A stretch of 13,374 bases of DNA, taken from NCBI GenBank assembly GCA_004151065.3, contig NWUY0300059828.1, positions 1 to 13,374 on the forward strand, given 5' to 3'. The position numbers were made by a program, and so were the translations under genes. This DNA is from Larix sibirica (Eukaryota > Streptophyta > Pinopsida > Pinales > Pinaceae). Numbering within the stretch: position 1 is the first letter of the stretch; every line of letters starts with the position of its first letter. The notes beneath the pieces are model-generated. The model saw only the letters and a program-made list of their open reading frames with translations, did not search any database and was not told where the DNA came from. This document shows positions 9,041-13,374 of the stretch, piece by piece.

Positions 9041-9254
9041 TGTTATACATCTCTCATAACATCAGAGGGTTATGGAACCCTCACAAAATTTTATCCCTTA
9101 GAAGATTGTTCACTATACACAATCCATATGTTCTTTTTCTACAGGAGATGCTAGCTACTGGAGACACCATTATTCCCACCTTCAAGTCTCTATTGCCTGG
9201 TTGGGAATTTGTTAGCTTGGATGCATTGGGGAGATTTGGTGTTTTGGTCATTGG
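8587..9254 (+). repeat. Direct repeat copy 2 of a 669-base period
   Basis: This is the second copy of 7918-8585, separated only by the ambiguous base n at 8586. It continues without a break into the rest of ORF2, so this copy is the one joined to the main LINE body. Confidence 0.97.
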
Positions 9255-9728
9255 ATGGCAGGATAAGTCTCTCCTCTGTTCCTCTTGCTGGGGAATCTCA
9301 TAAGGTCTTGGAACTATGCTTACTGATAGATATCTGGGTCACACTTTTACCATCTTGAACATATATGGTCCTCACACTCATTGAGTGGAATTTTGGACAA
9401 ATTTATTTGTTGCTGAATTCCATTTGACGAAGAGGTTTATTCTTGCAGGGGATCTTAATTTCTTAGTAGGATATATGGATACATGGGGAGATTTGGCATC
9501 TAAAGATCCCCTCTCAGATTTTTTATAATTAAACTGGAAGAGGTATCCTTGTTTGATCTGCCTCTGGTCGAGCTTAAACCTACCTAGAGGAATTTTCATT
9601 TTGGCTCATAGGTTATCGCTAAAATATTGGACTGCTATATACTTAATGAAGGTATGATTGATTCTGTAGCCTACATAAAGGAATGGATCGGTACCAAAGG
9701 ATACTTTGACCATTATCTGGTCTTCTTA
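9040..9728 (+). other. Endonuclease domain (EEP family) of LINE ORF2
   Basis: The visible motifs are NIRGL at the N-terminus, LFLQEM with Glu at 9145-9147, GVLVIGW, ILNIYGPH, AGDLNF with Asp 9451-9453 and Asn 9457-9459, DLPLVELKPT, and FDHYLVF with Asp 9708-9710 and His 9711-9713. All the main catalytic positions of this nuclease family are therefore still readable, although the domain is split over two frames by a one-base change in a T6 run and holds four stops. In LINEs this domain makes the nick that primes reverse transcription. Confidence 0.9.
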
Positions 9729-10289
9729 GAAGTTAAAGGGGATGCTAGTAAACCACCAATCCCTTTCAAGTTCAATGCTATGTGTCTCCAGGAGAAATAT
9801 TTCCAAAATCTTGTCAAGACCAATTGGATTCCTTATAGCCTAGATCCACATTGCTCAACAGTTGTTTACTTCTTGAATAATCCCAAGAGGCTTAAAGCTC
9901 TCATTATCCCTTGGGCAGCGAAGTTAAAGGATCAGGATATTTTAGACCTCATATAGATCGAAAAGGAATTGGAGTTATTATACTCTACTTCATTGAAAGG
10001 ATATGCTACTATTAATCAGAAGATACATATTTAGAAGCTTGAATCTCCCCACAAGAAGCTGTTACAGGATTAGGAGGCTACCCATAGGATCAAGAGTTGA
10101 GCCATTTGGCTGCAGAAGGAAGACAATAACTCCAAATTTTTTCACAATTTCATTAAGCACATAATTAATATCAATTATATATGGGAGATTGAATTTGAGC
10201 ATAGGAAAATGGTCTCGGGATTTCATGATATTGCAAGGGTAGGGGTCAAGTATTTTACCAATCTTTATAAGGAGGACTAGAGGGAAAAT

Positions 10290-11490
10290 GTGGCTTCACA
10301 GATGGAGATCATTGCACTCCCTAGATTTGTTATTGATGAGCAAAACATCTCCCTTGCAGTGCCCATATCTCGTGATGAACTAAAGAAGGCCTTAAAGTCT
10401 ATGCATCATGACAAGAGTCCAGGGCCAGATGCATGGCCACTAGAATTCTATACAGGTATTTACAAGGTTATCGCTGAATATTTGGTATCTATTATCGATG
10501 AGTCCAGAGTAAAAGGCATAGTCTTGGCGACCTTTAATTAAACTTTCCTTACTTTAATTCCTAAAACTGATAAGGTGACTAGAATGGACGATGTTAGGCC
10601 TATTTCCTTATGTAACTACATCTATAAGTTTATAACAAAGGTGATTGCAAACAGAATCAAAGGTTTTTTATCAAAATCTATCACCCCAGAACAATTTGAT
10701 TTTCTTAAGGGTAGGAAGATTCATGATGTTGTTGGCATAACTCAGGAAGTACTTCACTCGAAAAAGACAAAACATATCCTGACAGTGGTCATAAAGGAAA
10801 ATTTATTGAAAGCATATGACCATGTGAACTGGACTTTCCCCAAGCTTGTCCTTCTACAAGTAGGTTTTTATCTTGATACAAGGAACTGGATTTTATCATG
10901 TTTCCAGTCTGTCAACTTCGTAGTTCTTATCAATGGCTCAACATCATCATTTTTCAGACTAGGACGAGGTGTTAGGCAAGGGTGACCCCTTGCACCACTC
11001 ATTTTATTACTAGTTATGGAGGTCCGAAGCAGAATCATCAAATCTACTAGAGAAAATGGAAACATCAAAGGTTTTCTTTTTGATGGAACGGTATGTATCT
11101 CCCATATCCTGTTTGTTAATGATATTCTACTTTTCTCGGATGGATCTAGGCGAGAGATCCTATATTCAAAGCGCGTGCTCACACTCTTCTCAGATGCCAC
11201 TAGTATGATCTGCAACCCCAGTAAATCTACTATTTTCATTTTGAATATGGATCAAGAGGTAGGTGATTGGATTCACTCTCTCTTTTATTTTGATATCTTA
11301 GACGTTAACCAGGGCCTTAAATATATGGGTTTCACTTTGAAACCAAATGACTATATTATTAAGGATTGGGCCTTGCTTATTAGTAAAGTCGAGAGAAATC
11401 TACAGCTCCAGTGTAATAAGTGGCTATCAAAGGATGGTAGACTAGTGTTACTCAAATCAGTCATGGATGGTATACTGTATTTTGGGTGAC
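10290..11490 (+). other. Reverse transcriptase domain of LINE ORF2
   Basis: The motifs are readable in order: ISRDELKKALKSMHHDKSPG and PDAWPLEFY, TLIPKTDKV, DVRPISLCNYIYKFITKVIA, PEQFDFLKGR, motif A at ENLLKAYDHVNW, RQG followed by a stop and PLAPL, motif C at FVNDILLFSDGS, and GLKYMGF. The usual motif A Asp (as in KLDLxKAYD) is Asn at 10800-10802. The usual FADD of motif C is FVND, with Asn at 11118-11120. Both changes fit GAT to AAT. These aspartates bind the catalytic metals, so the domain would be inactive even without its three in-frame stops. Confidence 0.93.
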
Positions 11491-12224
11491 ATTGGCCCAT
11501 GTTCTGTGAGGGGTACACGATTATATTAGGAAACTAAGCTTCAGTTTCCTATGGAGAAGGAACTTAGATGATAAACCCTTCCATTGGGTTTCCTGTAGTA
11601 GACTTACCCTGCCAAAGCATTATGGAGGATAGGGTATTAAGCATCATATATTCTTCTCAAAAGCACTTGCTGCAAAAGGCATCTAGCATTTGATCAAATC
11701 CGATAGCGTATGGGTAAAAGTGGTGCATAAAAAATATATGTATCCCCTGTCTATTTTGGAATGGATTTGCTCAGGTGTGAAACTAATGAGAAATGTATCC
11801 ATTATGTGGAAAGCTCTACTCTCTGCTTTTGATCTTATTGGTGATTGGCTTTCATGGGATATTACGAATGTCAAGAACATCAAATTGGGCCTTGACCTGT
11901 GGATTGGATGCAATGGAAAGCATACACTTCCTAAACATATGATTATTTCTCTTGTGGACAGAGGATACATCTTTCTTTACTAGATACATGATACAGTGCA
12001 CATATCAGTCCATATACAAGCTTGTCTCTTTGCAGATGCTATGGGGTTTGAATATGAAGATAAGATGCACTGGGACACTTACATAAAAGTACTAAATGAA
12101 ATCCATATCAAATTGGTTGACAAAGAGGATGCCCCTTTTGTGGATTAAAAATTATGACAATGGAATATATTTGCCAAGTATTGGTTACCAGGATCTCCAC
12201 GAAGAAGAAGATCCACCCCCGACT

Positions 12225-12440
12225 GAATGGTGGAATAAGGTTGTATGGAACTTAAACTTTCCCCTCAAGACTAAGTTGTTTCTATGGCTCACCTTAGCAG
12301 AAAAAGTCCCAGTTTGGGATAACATACTAAGAAAATATGGTGCTGGGCCTAACATATGTCCCCTATGTAAGATGGAAGGTGAATTCACTAACCATATTTT
12401 CCTTAGCTGCTCTTATATTGAAGGGATGTGGCAAGTTTTG
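12225..12440 (+). other. zf-RVT zinc knuckle region of LINE ORF2
   Basis: The stretch WWNKVVWNLNFPLKTKLFLW leads into CPLCKMEGEFTNHIFLSC, a CX2CX8HX4C pattern with Cys at 12357-12359 and 12366-12368, His at 12393-12395 and Cys at 12408-12410. This matches the zf-RVT domain that follows reverse transcriptase in plant LINEs. All four zinc ligands are intact and the frame is open here. Confidence 0.9.
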
Positions 12441-12728
12441 TCACAGGTCACTATTATACATTTCACTTGGGTAGGGATTGATATAAAAGAAACACTAAAT
12501 CAATGGATTTAACATCCAGGTATTGGGTCTCACACAACTCTTCCAACACTGATGATTTGGGGAGTATGGCTCACCCGTAATAAAATGATCTTTCAGGACA
12601 TATATACCCCTCCTCACATTTATGCAACCAAGAGTCTTTCTATTCTGGACCATTTCCCACAGGTTAGGAAAGATGTCACAATGAGAAGGAATGAACTGGA
12701 ATAGATTGATAAATCTAAGCCCCAGAGT

Positions 12729-13085
12729 TACTTCGACGACGTAGCTCAAGGCAATCCGACTATCGGGGGTGTGGTGGGAATTTTATACCTCTATGAGAGG
12801 CACTGGTACAAATTCTATACAGGGATCGGTGCTGCTACAAATAATAAAGCATATTTGATGGTTGTTTGGAAGCTCTTGAAACTGGCCCTCTCTAGAGGGA
12901 TCCTTCACCTTCAAATTTTCGGTGATTCACGCCTAGTGATAGATTGGATTCACCTGAAAAAGGCCCCAAAACATATTTTTTTGAGGCCACTCTTTAAGGA
13001 TATATACAGAATCCTGAATAGCTTCGTAGAATTCTCCTTCCACCACATCTATAGGGACCGTAATACCTCTGCTGATCGATTATAA
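12729..13085 (+). other. RNase H domain at the C-terminus of LINE ORF2
   Basis: The domain reads YFDDVAQGNP (first Asp at 12735-12737), GIGAATNNKAYLMVVW, LQIFGDSRLVIDWI (Asp at 12924-12926) and NTSADRL (Asp at 13074-13076). This is the plant RNase H type that many plant L1 elements carry after zf-RVT. The expected catalytic Glu after NNKA is Tyr (12852-12854), so activity is probably lost. A TAA at 13083-13085 cuts the domain just before its last helix, where KMGLSLE continues in frame. Confidence 0.9.
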
Positions 13086-13181
13086 AAAATGGGTCTCTCT
13101 CTCGAGTAAGGTACTAGAAAGGTATGGGAAGTGGATAAATATTTAATCAAGGAGATGGACCTTGGTCCATTTATCTTTTAA

Positions 13182-13374
13182 CACATGGGGGGGATTTGAT
13201 AGAGCTTATTTGACCTGCATTTCATATTTCTGTTTGACATTTAGCTTAGTGTGATAGTTACAGATGATGAATTCAAGAGCTATGCATAAAATGTCATTAG
13301 TATTTGTGAGTTTTGAAAATGATAGCGTTTGTAATACTGCAATGTGTTGGTCACCCTATATGCTAATTAATTAC
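13182..13374 (+). other. LINE 3' untranslated region, end not reached
   Basis: After the ORF2 stop there is a seven-G run (13187-13193), then AT-rich sequence with no reading frame and no poly(A) or simple-repeat tail. The end of the element probably lies beyond the window or has decayed beyond recognition. Confidence 0.5.

Larger units (their letters stand above)
9040..13181 (+). pseudogene. LINE ORF2: endonuclease, reverse transcriptase, RNase H
   Basis: ORF2 proteins nick the target and copy element RNA there. The start ATG at 9040 fits because MLYISHNIRGLW matches the usual ORF2 opening, and the length to TAA 13179-13181 (about 1,380 codons) suits plant L1 ORF2. The coding frame changes three times: at a T6 run near 9519-9527, near 11490-11513, and near 12120-12146. 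In-frame stops fall at 9301, 9382, 9585, 9609, 9954, 10032, 10071, 10098, 10278, 10539, 10983, 11487, 11630, 11684, 11981, 12510, 12702, 13083 and 13107. Domains follow in order: endonuclease, reverse transcriptase, connector with LIGDWLSW and LWIGC, zf-RVT, RNase H. Reverse transcriptase and RNase H catalytic residues are also lost. The identity is certain; a function today is excluded. Confidence 0.95.
7918..13374 (+). mobile_element. LINE (plant L1-type non-LTR retrotransposon), decayed
   Basis: The element carries the end of ORF1 and a complete but broken ORF2 with endonuclease, reverse transcriptase, zf-RVT zinc knuckle and RNase H domains, in the order known for RNase H-bearing plant L1 elements. 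The 5' part is missing or unrecognisable: no DUF4283-type ORF1 N-terminus or classic zinc knuckle is visible upstream of 7918. The 3' untranslated region starts after the TAA at 13179-13181, with a seven-G run at 13187-13193. No poly(A) tail or target-site duplication is reached before the window ends. About 19 in-frame stops and three frame changes in ORF2 mark it as long dead. Confidence 0.9.

Noticed and set aside
10868-11239. 123-codon minus-strand frame opposite the reverse transcriptase
   Set aside because: It is a shadow of the plus-strand LINE ORF2, whose motifs are clear.
12185-12749. Minus-strand frames opposite zf-RVT and RNase H
   Set aside because: They are shadows of the plus-strand coding frame and have no motifs of their own.
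9040-13181. In-frame stops as evidence by themselves of C-to-T decay
   Set aside because: Every stop codon is one transition away from a Gln, Arg or Trp codon, so the stops alone cannot show the mutation type.

Overview
The window looks like nuclear DNA of a plant, made almost entirely of old transposable-element debris. The sequence is AT-rich. There are no bacterial-style genes and no intact long reading frame. The best-preserved feature is a non-LTR retrotransposon (LINE) of the plant L1 type, carrying an endonuclease, a reverse transcriptase, a C-terminal zinc knuckle and a terminal RNase H. The repeat-on-repeat texture, with heavy decay and little host coding sequence, fits a large plant genome, possibly a conifer, but that narrower placement is only an impression.

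Region 1-1575 holds no convincing gene. It contains short TGATGAT-type repeats (567-664) and a decayed block (1112-1413) with four copies of a 28-base motif arranged as two pairs, each pair 60 bases apart. At 1566-1821 there is a polypurine tract followed by a probable short LTR with imperfect inverted ends. Region 1822-3359 is featureless pyrimidine-rich and AT-rich sequence. Region 3360-4535 contains unrecognised fragmentary reading frames. Region 4643-5885 holds three diverged LTR-like modules, each with a TATAAATA-type box. Two of them are joined in an order suggesting a head-to-tail LTR junction. A perfect 10-bp hairpin lies between the modules.

On the minus strand, 7304 down to about 5886 is a decayed protein-coding relic of roughly 470 codons, broken by stops and frameshifts. 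I do not recognise the family. It has a conserved-looking globular N-terminal half and a Lys/Glu-rich tail, which would suit a retroelement-associated (gag-like) protein.

From about 7918 to beyond 13181 on the plus strand lies the LINE. The end of ORF1 and the start of ORF2 occur twice, in a 668-base near-identical direct repeat with a period of 669 and an ambiguous base (n) exactly at the joint. The ORF1 stop and ORF2 start overlap as TAATG. ORF2 (9040-13181) has its expected domains in order, but in three reading frames and with about 19 premature stops. Catalytic aspartates of the reverse transcriptase are changed to Asn and the RNase H glutamate is replaced by Tyr, so the element is dead. 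I found no system that I could honestly call new. The items most worth checking are the duplication, the antisense relic and the LTR junction.
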